Both the position numbers and the translations under genes were made by a program. From SLHU01 sp009929975 (GTDB lineage Bacteria; Bacillota; Clostridia; Saccharofermentanales; UBA5734): 64,000 nt of DNA. A model generated the notes under the pieces. The model made no database searches and was not told the DNA's origin. It saw only the letters and a program-made list of their open reading frames with translations. The stretch lies in NCBI GenBank assembly GCA_040776905.1, contig JAXGZQ010000001.1, positions 372,001 through 436,000 of the forward strand, in the 5' to 3' direction. Positions 25,781 through 34,300 of the stretch are shown in pieces; positions within the stretch are counted from its first letter, which is position 1; each line of letters starts with the position of its first letter.

Positions 25781-26641
25781 TCATTTAGACGAAGCCTGGT
25801 TGATTATGTTCCTGTTGTCATCAATCCGATCAGCGGCATCCCGCTTTTCAGTGGACGGATGGCGATAGCAGAGGTGATCGGTACAGAACTGACAGGACAA
25901 GACCTGGTTGCTGACTTCGAGAAACCGGTTGGGATGCCGGATGAAGGTCACTTCCCAGGCCAGCAGAACGATGATCGATACCATCAGGAGGCTGGTCGTG
26001 TAAAATCCGGTCATGAACAGCGCAGGCGTCATCATCATGATCTGGTCCCAGTTGAAAATACGACAAGTCGTACAGCAGCGGTTTTTCATCAAAAGCCGCT
26101 GAAAGGGACACCAGAACAGGACACAGATCAGATCCGCGACATAAAAGAATACGATCAGAAGAAATAACTCGCTTTGCGCGAAACATCCAGTCTGGCGCGC
26201 CAATCCAATCAAACTGGTCAGAACCAGCCAGACCCCTGCCACTTTCAGGGCAGCCCGATTCGCGTCTCTGACCGCAGCGCGCAGGACAGCAGTTTCCGGT
26301 TCAGGGCGGACCGGGTCCAAGTGCCGTCGGAAAATTTTCTGCGAGCCAGAAGAAACAAGGCCAGAAGTCGGGATCAACTGCAGCAGCATATTGCCCAGCC
26401 AGATTAGCCAGACAATATGCAGCGGTGAAAACTCATGAAAGAACCGCCATCCGGCCAGGACATCAAATGCCGCCGGACGAATGATATAGAGATAAAGACA
26501 TAGTCCAGCGATGATCAGCCGGAAGACGAACCGCATCAGATACCGCTGCCGCATCGGCAGGAATTTCAGCCGGCGGAAAAGCGGCTGTTGTTTTGATTGA
26601 CTCAATGATCTGCCATCCTCATCTTTCTTCAGACCGGACAA
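25781..26641 (-). CDS. polytopic membrane protein, function unknown
   Basis: A 286-residue inner-membrane protein with about five hydrophobic segments (starting near residues 38, 68, 130, 155 and 200). Between segments is a cysteine motif RCCTTCRIFNWDQIMM and at the C-terminus CQFCTDHLCYRH, together a plausible metal or disulfide site. I have the impression of an uncharacterised clostridial family with this CxxCRIFNWD signature but cannot name it. The longest frame begins with TTG at 26641 with a poor ribosome site; a TTG around residue 14 is an alternative. Located between a LysM-deacetylase and a lipoprotein gene, so an envelope role is possible. Confidence 0.65.
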   Translation of the reverse strand: MSGLKKDEDGRSLSQSKQQPLFRRLKFLPMRQRYLMRFVFRLIIAGLCLYLYIIRPAAFDVLAGWRFFHEFSPLHIVWLIWLGNMLLQLIPTSGLVSSGSQKIFRRHLDPVRPEPETAVLRAAVRDANRAALKVAGVWLVLTSLIGLARQTGCFAQSELFLLIVFFYVADLICVLFWCPFQRLLMKNRCCTTCRIFNWDQIMMMTPALFMTGFYTTSLLMVSIIVLLAWEVTFIRHPNRFLEVSNQVLSCQFCTDHLCYRHPSTEKRDAADRIDDNRNIINQASSK

Positions 26642-26715
26642 GCGGCCTGAAGAAAATTATAACCGAAACAAATCATTGATGCCAGTCATCCACTCTCTTC
26701 TGTCCAGCCTGACGA

Positions 26716-27945
26716 TCAGGGCAGCGGCGCGATGGTGTAGCCCCTGTCTCTGATTCCATCAATCAGCTGCGCGAAGATTTGCACATTGGTGTCAGACACT
26801 GTGTGCAGAAGCAGGATAGATCCGTCATGCAGCTGTCCCATGATCCGGTCATAGGCGGTCTGCGGGTCAAGCTGTTGGTCAACCTGCCAGTCAGGATAGG
26901 CAAAACTCCAGAAGACGGCCCGATAGCCCAGCTGCCGGAGCAACACCAGCGATCGTTCACTGTAAGCCCCTGATGGCGGCCGCAGATAAGGTGTCAGCGA
27001 CTGGCCGGTCAGCGCGATCATCCGCTGTTCAGCCGTCAGGATATCACTGATCACCAGATCGACTGACTGCTGCAATGTTTGCGGTTGATTCAGATGACGC
27101 TCGGTATGGTTGCCGACCAGATGGCCTTCATCCACCATTCGCCGGACCAGCGCCGGTTCATGCTCAATCAGGGAGCCCGTCACGAAAAAGGTCAGATGTA
27201 CATTTTTTTCCGCGGCGATAGTGAGGATGCTCGCTGCGTTGCCATGATATTCATAACCAGCATCCATGGTCAGGTAGACGGTTCTTATGTCCGTTGGCGG
27301 CAGCTGCCAGATGGCTGCGCTGCGCTGCAGAAGAGATTCGATATCAGACGGAATGGTCGCCCGTATATCCTGAAACAGCGGACTTGGAGCACGATAGGTC
27401 CAGCCACGGGCCAAATTACTGATCGTATTCAGATCGATCAGTTGATCCGCTCTGACGAGAAGTGATTGTCCCGGATAGATCAGATCAGGATCACTGATCC
27501 GGTTCAGTGTAATCAGCTCGGACAGCGTCAGGCCATGCCGAACCGCGATCTGATACAGCGTATCACCGGCCTGAACAATGTAGACAGCACTGGTGTCCGT
27601 CTCAGTTTCCGCCGGACTGGCAGTTGTCGGGACCGGTTCTTCAGACGGTGATGAAGTCGGTGTCGGCTCAGGTGTCGGCTCAGGCGTCGGCTCAGGTGTT
27701 GGCATGATCGTTGTCGTTTCAGAGGGGATGGTCGGATCGGGTTCACGGGTTGACTCTGACGACAGGGCAGGATCCGATTCAGCGGTTGAGCCGGATGGGG
27801 ACACCGCAGTGGTCAAAGATTGTGTTGCTGATTCATGAGTGGTTGTCGGTATTAAGGCCATACAGGCACCCGTGAGCAGCATCAGGCTGGTACAGATCAG
27901 AAACGCGGTCATTCGGAAAATGGTTGGTCTTTCTCGATACCACAT
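26716..27945 (-). CDS. LysM-containing polysaccharide deacetylase (PdaA-like)
   Basis: Secreted or membrane-anchored peptidoglycan-modifying enzyme of about 409 residues. Order: an N-terminal hydrophobic helix ending in TGAC (possible lipobox), a Ser/Thr/Pro linker with PEPTPEPTPEPT, a LysM domain (YIVQAGDTLYQIAVRHG..., about 122-166), and a NodB domain from about 215 with TMDAGYE, FFVTGSLIEHEP, GNHTERH and RPPSGAYSER. TMDAGY in place of TFDDG and the overall pattern resemble PdaA, which deacetylates muramic acid, rather than a GlcNAc deacetylase. ATG at 27945 has AGGGGGG upstream. Confidence 0.88.
   Translation of the reverse strand: MWYRERPTIFRMTAFLICTSLMLLTGACMALIPTTTHESATQSLTTAVSPSGSTAESDPALSSESTREPDPTIPSETTTIMPTPEPTPEPTPEPTPTSSPSEEPVPTTASPAETETDTSAVYIVQAGDTLYQIAVRHGLTLSELITLNRISDPDLIYPGQSLLVRADQLIDLNTISNLARGWTYRAPSPLFQDIRATIPSDIESLLQRSAAIWQLPPTDIRTVYLTMDAGYEYHGNAASILTIAAEKNVHLTFFVTGSLIEHEPALVRRMVDEGHLVGNHTERHLNQPQTLQQSVDLVISDILTAEQRMIALTGQSLTPYLRPPSGAYSERSLVLLRQLGYRAVFWSFAYPDWQVDQQLDPQTAYDRIMGQLHDGSILLLHTVSDTNVQIFAQLIDGIRDRGYTIAPLP
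27662..27697. repeat. three 12-bp tandem repeats in deacetylase linker
   Basis: GTCGGCTCAGGT is repeated three times with one base change; it encodes the PEPT repeats of the Pro-rich linker. Copy number may vary by slippage without breaking the frame. Confidence 0.85.
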
Positions 27946-28110
27946 CATAACCCCCCCTTCATAGGCGGTCGATACCGATAGACGTCAAAAAACACAAAGC
28001 GAAAGGGATACGCTTTGATTATACATCCGCCTGATCAATAAAAGGGATACCAGTGGTACACTGTTAATAGCATCGATCCAATGCGCTTGGCCTTACTGGG
28101 AGGTATGAAA

Positions 28111-29157
28111 ATGAAACAGACACTTGATACCAGTCTTTATGGTCTTCCCTTCTCAACAGATGAATTCAATGGCATGCCTTATCGCCCGCTTGGGCAAGCC
28201 GGCCTGAGAACCAGTGTGATCGGGCTGGGCACCTGGAAATTCGGTTATCCGGAAACCGGTGATCAATCGCGTGTTGATGAGGTTGCGGCGATGGCGATTC
28301 TTGATCGCGCCCATGAATTGGGCGTCACGTTCTGGGATACAGCCAATCGCTATAACGCGTCTTCCGGAAATTCTGAACGTGTCATCGGACGCTGGCTGGC
28401 TGAAAACCCTGATAAACGGCGCGATATCGTTCTGGCGACCAAGTTGACCGGCCTGATGGACGGCCGGACACCGAATCACTGCGGGCTGTCACGGCAGAAT
28501 ATCAAGGACTCCGTTTATGCCAGTCTCGAACGGCTGGGCATCGACAAAATTGATCTGCTCTATTTCCATCGGCCTGATCATCGTGTTTCAGCGGAAGAAT
28601 CCATTCTCGCGGTCGACGACCTGATCCGCCAGGACCTGGTCCGTTATTTCGCTGTCTCGAACTTCAGTGTCAGCGAACTGGATCATTACCAATCGACGGA
28701 GCATTATATCGGGCCGAGCCTGCGCGCGAAAGTCTGCGCCGTCCAGAACAGCTATAATCTTCTCGATGGTGAAACCCCTGAGCATCAGGGTGTTCTGCGC
28801 TATTGCGCCGACCACCGTCTGTCCATGATCGCCTGGAGTCCCCTGGCTGAAGGTCTGCTGACCAGTCGATATCTGCAGCCGGGCAAAGTCGGCCATGGCG
28901 ACCGCCTGTATGATCAGGACAATCATCGCTACCGTGATGAGGGCGTCCTGCGTAAACTAAGCGGACTAGATGCCATTGCCCGGAAAAAAGATGTCAGCCT
29001 GGTGCAGCTGGTACTGGCCTACCTACTGACCCTGCCCGGAATGGGGCCGGTCATTCCGGCGGCCTCCAGCCTGTATCAGCTTGAGGAAAACGCCGCCGCG
29101 TCAAAACTGGACCTGTCGGCCGACGATCGTGCTCAAATTGAGTCAGTTTTCGCCTGA
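28111..29157 (+). CDS. aldo/keto reductase
   Basis: NAD(P)H-dependent oxidoreductase with an (alpha/beta)8 barrel, 348 residues, most like the potassium-channel-beta-subunit/YghZ-type group. Motifs: MPYRPLGQAGLRTSVIGLGTWKFG at the N-terminus (two adjoining parts), WDTANRYNASSGNSERVIG with Asp and Tyr of the catalytic tetrad, LATKLTG with Lys, DLLYFHRPDHRV with His, and SPLAEGLLTSRYL plus IPAASSLYQLEEN for cofactor binding. ATG at 28111 is preferred over 28105 as GGGAGG lies 7 bases upstream. Monocistronic; substrate unknown. Confidence 0.9.
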   Translation: MKQTLDTSLYGLPFSTDEFNGMPYRPLGQAGLRTSVIGLGTWKFGYPETGDQSRVDEVAAMAILDRAHELGVTFWDTANRYNASSGNSERVIGRWLAENPDKRRDIVLATKLTGLMDGRTPNHCGLSRQNIKDSVYASLERLGIDKIDLLYFHRPDHRVSAEESILAVDDLIRQDLVRYFAVSNFSVSELDHYQSTEHYIGPSLRAKVCAVQNSYNLLDGETPEHQGVLRYCADHRLSMIAWSPLAEGLLTSRYLQPGKVGHGDRLYDQDNHRYRDEGVLRKLSGLDAIARKKDVSLVQLVLAYLLTLPGMGPVIPAASSLYQLEENAAASKLDLSADDRAQIESVFA

Positions 29158-29181
29158 TGAGTGTCGATACCGGGTTGATCC

Positions 29182-29592
29182 TCAATGATGATGACCTGTC
29201 TCAAGACACCACTTCGCCAGATCGGCAATCAGATCGAGCGGAACCGGCTGTTCATATCGGAATTGGATGGCCCCTTTGCTCGTCCTGTACGGTGCCAAAC
29301 GCTCGGAAAATGCCATGATGGCCTCCGGTCCGGGGTAAACACCCATGTGGTGTTTGAAGGCGGCGAAATGAATGATATTGTGTCCCTGCCAATAGGTCGG
29401 CATGCGCCAGGCAATCCGCTCTTCGGCTTCTGGCAGCACGGCACGGATCGACTGATGGACCTGGCGCAGGATCGGCTGAATCGCAGCATCCTGTTCAGAA
29501 ATATAGTCATCGATTGAGGCGATCGATTCACCGCAATAATGAGCTTGGTGATCGTTCCTGAATTTTCGTTTGCAATTCGGACACTGCCACAT
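29182..29592 (-). CDS. DUF1801 (YdhG-like) protein with N-terminal zinc ribbon
   Basis: 136 residues. An N-terminal CPNCKRKFRNDHQAHYC looks like a small zinc-binding ribbon. It is followed by the DUF1801 fold (IDDYISEQDAAIQPILRQVHQS, AEERIAWRMPTYWQGHNIIHFAAFKHHMG, TSKGAIQFRYEQP), related to the frataxin-like YdhG group. Function in this branch is not established. ATG follows GGAGG by 8 bases. The gene starts 14 bp past the tRNA-Gln terminator stem on the same strand, so it either relies on terminator read-through or has an unseen promoter. Confidence 0.85.
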   Translation of the reverse strand: MWQCPNCKRKFRNDHQAHYCGESIASIDDYISEQDAAIQPILRQVHQSIRAVLPEAEERIAWRMPTYWQGHNIIHFAAFKHHMGVYPGPEAIMAFSERLAPYRTSKGAIQFRYEQPVPLDLIADLAKWCLETGHHH

Positions 29593-29606
29593 GATCTTGA
29601 CCTCCG

Positions 29607-29647
29607 TGAAAACACAAGACCGCCAAACCCATTGTTTTGGCGGTCTT
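29607..29647 (-). terminator. intrinsic terminator of tRNA-Gln
   Basis: Minus-strand stem AAGACCGCCAAA / TTTGGCGGTCTT with an 8-base loop followed by GTGTTTT, directly after the tRNA 3' end. Confidence 0.85.
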
Positions 29648-29650
29648 ATT

Positions 29651-29724
29651 TGGCTGCCGGACTAGGATTTGAACCCAGACAGACTGATCCAGAGTCAGTA
29701 GTGCTACCATTACACAATCCGGCA
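29651..29724 (-). tRNA. tRNA-Gln (CTG anticodon)
   Basis: 74 nt with encoded CCA. Acceptor stem TGCCGGA / TCCGGCA, D-arm TGTAATGGTAGCA, anticodon stem ACTGA / TCAGT with loop CTCTGGA (anticodon CTG, reads CAG), T-arm with GGTTCAAATCC. All arms pair, and promoter and terminator flank it. Confidence 0.96.
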
Positions 29725-29757
29725 ATTTGCGAGCTGACGAGAGTGTCAGCACGCAAA

Positions 29758-29786
29758 ATACTATCATATATCATCTTGGAATGCAA
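29758..29786 (-). promoter_or_regulatory. promoter of tRNA-Gln
   Basis: Minus strand -35 TTGCAT (29781-29786), 17-bp spacer, -10 TAGTAT (29758-29763), 34 bp before the mature tRNA 5' end. A small hairpin GCTGAC / GTCAGC lies in the leader. Confidence 0.7.
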
Positions 29787-29851
29787 GGGCTATCACCCGG
29801 CCTTTTCCAGAATTTTCCCATGGACCCGGTCTCGTGACGCTGATGAATTTA

Positions 29852-30679
29852 TCAATCGATCAAAGATGACCTTGTCTGGCCTTTCGTCTGCACCCTGGCA
29901 AGAAATTCAGCCTGCAGACGAGGTGCTTCCTGATCATCCGTTATGATCCGCAGCGCCCGGGCAGTCGCCCGTACCATCAACGCAACGGCCGCTTCACCTT
30001 TTTCCTGTGTTGCCAGATAGGGCGAGCCAAGAACATTCTGCGGGTAGTCCGCATACCACCAATGTGCATTATGAATCCCGATTTTTCTCAGATGGTCAAA
30101 CCGATGCAGAGCGTGTATCGGAGTTTTTCCCGCCAGATCAAGCCGGACCAGTCCGGGGCGGCAGGCCATGTAGATACTGGTCTCCAGCTCACAGGCATGA
30201 CCAAGCTCATCCGATTCCCACAATTGGTTCATCGTCTGCTTTTCGTCATCTGTCATCGCGGAATCTGACTCGATGACATACAGAACATAATCCCGCGGGC
30301 GATCGAGCTGGCTCATGCAGAAGTAGTCAAGAAAGTGGCGATTGCCGCCGTGGCCATTGGCGATCACGATTTTTTTGAATCCATTGGCGGCGATGCCGTC
30401 CAGAACATGTGCCAGCACCTCGATCGCCAGAGTCTGTGGCAGATTAACGGTGCCGGTAAAACAAGCCGCTTCATGCACCTGGGCGAGGAAATAACCGGGG
30501 AAGACAACAGCCGGGGTTATTTCAGCCGCTCGAATCGCGATTTCTTCGGCTACATCAAGATCACAGCCGAACGGAATATGTTCGCCATGGCGCTCCAGTG
30601 ATCCCATTGGAACCACACAGACAGCGCCATCCCGAACCATGCGTTCAAAGTCCTGCGGTACAAGCTCTCTCCATTTCAT
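29852..30679 (-). CDS. creatininase-family protein
   Basis: Metal-dependent amidohydrolase of the creatininase superfamily (275 residues), a group that includes creatininase, FAPy-hydrolase ArfB and the peptidase MftE. Visible metal-site motifs: VPMGSLERHGEHIPFGCDLDVAEEI (Glu, His, Asp ligands; read in two parts) and IVIANGHGGNRHFLDYF with the NGHGGN signature, plus SDELGHACELETS with another His and Glu. ATG has AAAGGAAGG 6 bases upstream. Substrate cannot be inferred from the neighbours. Confidence 0.88.
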   Translation of the reverse strand: MKWRELVPQDFERMVRDGAVCVVPMGSLERHGEHIPFGCDLDVAEEIAIRAAEITPAVVFPGYFLAQVHEAACFTGTVNLPQTLAIEVLAHVLDGIAANGFKKIVIANGHGGNRHFLDYFCMSQLDRPRDYVLYVIESDSAMTDDEKQTMNQLWESDELGHACELETSIYMACRPGLVRLDLAGKTPIHALHRFDHLRKIGIHNAHWWYADYPQNVLGSPYLATQEKGEAAVALMVRATARALRIITDDQEAPRLQAEFLARVQTKGQTRSSLID

Positions 30680-30711
30680 ACATAGCCTTCCTTTCAGCCT
30701 CTCGCCAGGGA

Positions 30712-31218
30712 CTAGAGGCGTGGCGCCTCATCCCGGCGCACACTGCGTTCAGTGCCAATGTCATGCAGCAAAGATCCGATCTGATAAAGGATGATACCCG
30801 TCAGGATGCCGCCGAGGGCAACCAGAATATCTGAAAGACGACTGACTCTGCCTGGCACCAAAAACTGATGCAGTTCATCTGATACGGCGAAAAGACCGCT
30901 GATCAGCAAAACCAGAATCCCGTTCTTCACGTGATGAACGCCACTTCGACTTAAAGCCCCGGCAAGAAGTAGTGAGAGAATGAGATAGAGGCTGCCGTAG
31001 ATCGTCATACGGGCAAAATCTGCGGTCAGCACCGTACCGGCCGTAGAGAACTTGACACGTTGCTGCGCATAGTCGGCAATCCGGGTAAAAAACAGTCCCG
31101 ATACGGACTGTGACTGATGAGAGAGAATGAAAATTAGGACCATGACACTGATGACTGCCGCCCAGGCCAAGAGAAGACGAACAGGCGAATGGCGCGTCCG
31201 ATTATTTTCCAGATACAT
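30712..31218 (-). CDS. VanZ-family membrane protein
   Basis: Small polytopic membrane protein (168 residues) of the VanZ family, named after the teicoplanin-resistance accessory protein; chromosomal members rarely have assigned roles. Four hydrophobic segments and the family signature AVSDELHQFLVPGRVSRLSDI followed by GGILTGI are clear, and ILSHQSQSVSG near residue 34 matches the FxxSxQP-type region. ATG at 31218 fits the AGGGGG site 6 bases upstream better than GTG 31221. It follows the UDG gene by 11 bp, a probable two-gene unit. Confidence 0.88.
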   Translation of the reverse strand: MYLENNRTRHSPVRLLLAWAAVISVMVLIFILSHQSQSVSGLFFTRIADYAQQRVKFSTAGTVLTADFARMTIYGSLYLILSLLLAGALSRSGVHHVKNGILVLLISGLFAVSDELHQFLVPGRVSRLSDILVALGGILTGIILYQIGSLLHDIGTERSVRRDEAPRL

Positions 31219-31229
31219 CACAAGCCCCC

Positions 31230-31859
31230 TTACTGACGGCCACGAGGCATCACCGGGATATCGTCCAGCGGCTGCAGAAACCCCAGTTCCTCCAGTTTCG
31301 CGCGGACAAGGCCGATATCCTGCCAGAGGCGGATCCGCTCATTGTTATTGCGCAGGATATAGGCGGGATGAAATGTCGGCATGATGAAATATCCGTTCTT
31401 TTCGATCCATTGGCCGCGCAGTTTCGTGATTCCGGTCTTGGTTCCGAGGAAGTACTGACAGGCGGTCGCGCCGAGAAGGACAATGACACGCGGCTGAACC
31501 AGGCGAAACTGCTGGGCCAGAAGCGGTTTACAGGCAGCGGCTTCATCGGGTGCCGGTACGCGATTCTGCGGCGGCCGGCATTTGACGATATTGCAGATAT
31601 GATAGTCCTGGTCCGTCAGATCAAAGGCGAACAACAACAGGTTGAGCAGTTTCCCGGCTGCTCCGACAAAAGGAATTCCCTGGGCATCCTCATCCGCTCC
31701 GGGTCCTTCGCCGATGATCATCAGCGGCGCGGGAACACGCCCTCTGGCGATCACAACATTTTTTCGGGTTGTACTGAGTGAGCATTGCTGACATTGTCGG
31801 CAGGACTCGCTGAACGCCTGCCAAGCGGTTTCCCGGTCAGATTGTACCAGAACGGACAT
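31230..31859 (-). CDS. uracil-DNA glycosylase, family 4
   Basis: Removes uracil from DNA to start base-excision repair. 209 residues with the family 4 marks: a CRQCQQC cluster near the N-terminus and further Cys in IVKCRPPQNRVP (4Fe-4S ligands), motif A GEGPGADEDAQGIPFVG, and motif B FHPAYILRNN. ATG at 31859 follows GAGGAGGCACC; a longer frame begins in a region without a ribosome site. Cotranscribed with the downstream VanZ gene. Confidence 0.93.
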   Translation of the reverse strand: MSVLVQSDRETAWQAFSESCRQCQQCSLSTTRKNVVIARGRVPAPLMIIGEGPGADEDAQGIPFVGAAGKLLNLLLFAFDLTDQDYHICNIVKCRPPQNRVPAPDEAAACKPLLAQQFRLVQPRVIVLLGATACQYFLGTKTGITKLRGQWIEKNGYFIMPTFHPAYILRNNNERIRLWQDIGLVRAKLEELGFLQPLDDIPVMPRGRQ

Positions 31860-31955
31860 GGTGCCTCCTCGGTCAAATATAAAGTCAGTCATCTTGTTGA
31901 TTGTTAAGGAATCAACCGGTCATCTCGCGATCAACCAGTCAAGATCACGGCCGGC

Positions 31956-32297
31956 CTAAAGTACGACGATGGTGATTCCATCATTCTGCCGGCCCCAGTC
32001 GGGGTCGTTGCGCAGATCAGATGCCATATCCACAATATTGCGGCCACGATTCTCAAAAGGGCCGAAACTCTCACCCGGGCAGAACGCCTTGATCCGCCGC
32101 TGGCTTAGCTGATCATTGAGGAAACTGTGTGCAGCCTGGCGGATCGCGCCGCCGGTTCCGGAAGATCCGTAGCCGTGAATAACCTTGACCGTCCTGACAC
32201 CGACCCTGCGCAGCGTCGACAGTTCAAGACGCAGCCGCATCATCGCTGTCTCCACATTCGGTCGTCCATCTTCTAAATTTATCAGCCTGGCTGGCAT
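31956..32297 (-). CDS. Smr-domain protein
   Basis: A 113-residue stand-alone Smr (small MutS-related) domain: INLEDGRPNVETAMMRLRLEL, the nuclease motif VIHGYGSSGTGGAIRQ and a closing DGITIVVL strand. Related domains at the C-terminus of MutS2 nick DNA or cleave RNA on collided ribosomes, but short stand-alone versions are mostly uncharacterised. ATG follows TGAGGTGAGAA. Divergent from the pseudouridine synthase gene across 163 bp. The 97-bp gap to the UDG gene contains only an imperfect GTTGATT / AATCAAC repeat. Confidence 0.85.
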   Translation of the reverse strand: MPARLINLEDGRPNVETAMMRLRLELSTLRRVGVRTVKVIHGYGSSGTGGAIRQAAHSFLNDQLSQRRIKAFCPGESFGPFENRGRNIVDMASDLRNDPDWGRQNDGITIVVL

Positions 32298-32392
32298 TTC
32301 TCACCTCAACATCGATCGTATCTCTATTCTTAGATTTTAACACGTACTGGTATCAAACACAAAAGCAACCAGCGCTCATTCGTCATCCGTTC

Positions 32393-32420
32393 TTGTCTTG
32401 AGACCATTGTCTGCTATAAT
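32393..32420 (+). promoter_or_regulatory. promoter of pseudouridine synthase gene
   Basis: -35 TTGTCT (32393-32398), 16-bp spacer, perfect -10 TATAAT (32415-32420), 40 bp before the ATG at 32461. Confidence 0.7.
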
Positions 32421-32460
32421 CTAGGCTCATGAAAGATTTAGGGACAGGGGGGGTCAGATC

Positions 32461-33180
32461 ATGCGCCTTGATCGTCTGCTGGCAGAGGCCGGCTGTGGCT
32501 CACGCTCAGAAATGAAAAAGTGGATTCGGGCCCGGCGCGTCCAGGTCGATGGCCGTATTGCCGAAGATGCCGGTCTCAATCTTGATCCGGAGGCAGCACC
32601 AGATGTCCTGGTCGATGGTCTGCCGGTTCTGCTGCGGCAGCATCTCACGATCATGATGCACAAGCCGGCCGGGCTGATCACCGCGCTTGATGATCTCCGG
32701 CACGCGACCATCGCGGATTGCCTGCCGGCGCACTGGATGAACCGCGGACTCGTTCCGGTCGGCCGCCTTGACCGGGATACAACCGGCCTTTTGATTCTGA
32801 CAACTGACGGGATGCTCTGCCATCGACTGGCCAGTCCCCGCTGGTCCGTCGGCAAAACATACCGTGTCACAGTGAGCGGTCCGCCACTGACCGAACAAGA
32901 TGTCAGGGCTTTTGCGGCAGGCCTTGTCCTGCCGGACGGTCTGGTCTGCCGACCCGCGGTACTGGCATTGATCGATCCCCTGACCGCGGATCTGGAAATC
33001 CATGAAGGAAAATACCATCAGGTCAAGCGTATGATGCTGGCAGGCGGCCGCACCGTGCTGGCTCTGCATCGCTGGAAGATCGGCCCGATTGAACTTGATC
33101 CCGATCTTCAGCCCGGCCAGGTCCGCTTTCTCACTCAAAATGAAATTGACCGGCTGTATCAGTCGGTCAATCTGGACTAA
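32461..33180 (+). CDS. 16S rRNA pseudouridine synthase, RsuA-like
   Basis: Isomerises a uridine in rRNA (RsuA modifies U516 of 16S rRNA). 239 residues: an N-terminal S4 RNA-binding domain (MRLDRLLAEAGCGSRSEMKKW, RRVQVDGRIA) and the RsuA/RluB/RluE catalytic domain with PVGRLDRDTTGLLILTTDG, whose Asp in GRLDRDT is the catalytic residue, and EGKYHQVKRMMLAGG. ATG follows a G-run (AGGGGGGG). Target assignment to U516 rests on family resemblance only; RluB-like activity is possible. Confidence 0.88.
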   Translation: MRLDRLLAEAGCGSRSEMKKWIRARRVQVDGRIAEDAGLNLDPEAAPDVLVDGLPVLLRQHLTIMMHKPAGLITALDDLRHATIADCLPAHWMNRGLVPVGRLDRDTTGLLILTTDGMLCHRLASPRWSVGKTYRVTVSGPPLTEQDVRAFAAGLVLPDGLVCRPAVLALIDPLTADLEIHEGKYHQVKRMMLAGGRTVLALHRWKIGPIELDPDLQPGQVRFLTQNEIDRLYQSVNLD

Positions 33181-33187
33181 TCATGGC

Positions 33188-34210
33188 TTATTCGCCATAT
33201 TTATCAATCAGGTAATCATCATAAGCTTCTTTTTGCCGGGTCATCAACTCGTAATCGGAGATCCAGCGGCGCAGCAGCGTTTCAGTCTGTTCCAGCCGTT
33301 CTGTCCGGAAGCCGATCGCCACAATCTGGCGATGACCATACAGTCCGAGACCCTCTGCCAGGTCGAGATCGGTCACTTCGAGACCATAAATCGCCAGACT
33401 TTCATTTTCGTTCATGCTGGCCTCAGACGGCCCGGGGGTCGGTGTTGCCATCGGATCAGTCTGATACTCCTCATCCGTCGTGATGATGCGCCGTTGCGCG
33501 ATAATTTTACTGACGGCTTCTTCCGGCAGCTGATCGAGCGTCTCATAAAAATCATCCAGCGGCAGAAAAGCGCCCTGAGCGGCATATTCATTAAAAGCAA
33601 GCGCGTCCAGAATGAACAGGTCGATTTTTTCAGCGGCCAGCAAGGTCAGCATCTTCATGACATAAGCGTACTGGTTCTGCATATCGATGTTCTGATCTTC
33701 AGCACCGGCCGGATCGTCAAGATAATCGCCGGTCCGCAGATCAAGCGGCACCAGCTGGAAACTGAGATTCTCAACCTCAGGCAGCACCTGTGAGACATAG
33801 GCGCTGGTTTTTTCGTCAATGTCCTCGGCACTGGCAAAGGGACCCGCTGCGACAATCTGGAAATCCGGCGGCTCATTGGTGACAGCGGAATAAATCAGAT
33901 ATCCGATAAACGATAGGCCCAGAATCGCGGCAAGCAGTGGTATCCGGCCATAGTACCAGATATTCTGCCACTGGCGCCGGGTCTTGCCAAGAACACGGAC
34001 ATCCAGCCGTGGATCCTCCGGTTCCCGCTCAATAAAGCGATCGGTCAGGATCTGATAGGCGACCGTGATCTGGTCCAATTCCTTCTGCGCTTCTTCGCTG
34101 TTTTGACCGCGATAGCGTTTGATCAGCGTCGTGTAGCGATTTTCTATATCATAACTGCTGGCTTCCGGTTTCAAATCCATAATCGCCAGACATTCTTCCC
34201 GACTGAGCAA
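33188..34210 (-). CDS. J-domain-like membrane protein lacking HPD
   Basis: 340 residues, unusual architecture. Residues 1-60 (CLAIMDLKPEASSYDIENRYTTL, QKELDQITVAYQILTDRF) follow the helix pattern of a DnaJ J domain, but the essential His-Pro-Asp loop is replaced by YRGQ, so DnaK stimulation is unlikely. A single membrane helix follows (about 85-107, PLLAAILGLSFIGYLIYSAV). The remaining 230 residues would lie outside and contain a predicted alpha/beta fold with a disordered TPTPGPSEAS loop. TTG at 34210 is favoured: GGGAGG is 7 bases upstream. It converges on the pseudouridine synthase gene with a 7-bp gap. Function unknown. Confidence 0.65.
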   Translation of the reverse strand: MLSREECLAIMDLKPEASSYDIENRYTTLIKRYRGQNSEEAQKELDQITVAYQILTDRFIEREPEDPRLDVRVLGKTRRQWQNIWYYGRIPLLAAILGLSFIGYLIYSAVTNEPPDFQIVAAGPFASAEDIDEKTSAYVSQVLPEVENLSFQLVPLDLRTGDYLDDPAGAEDQNIDMQNQYAYVMKMLTLLAAEKIDLFILDALAFNEYAAQGAFLPLDDFYETLDQLPEEAVSKIIAQRRIITTDEEYQTDPMATPTPGPSEASMNENESLAIYGLEVTDLDLAEGLGLYGHRQIVAIGFRTERLEQTETLLRRWISDYELMTRQKEAYDDYLIDKYGE

Positions 34211-34300
34211 GCCATCACCTCCCTGAACCATTCTAGCCGATGATCATGAATGAATCATGACCATCGTTTTACTTGTGACCATTAACGAACCGATCATTGG

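Noticed and set aside
27662..27697. Tandem 12-bp repeats considered as a CRISPR or satellite
   Set aside because: They encode the PEPT linker of the deacetylase in frame, have no spacers and number only three.
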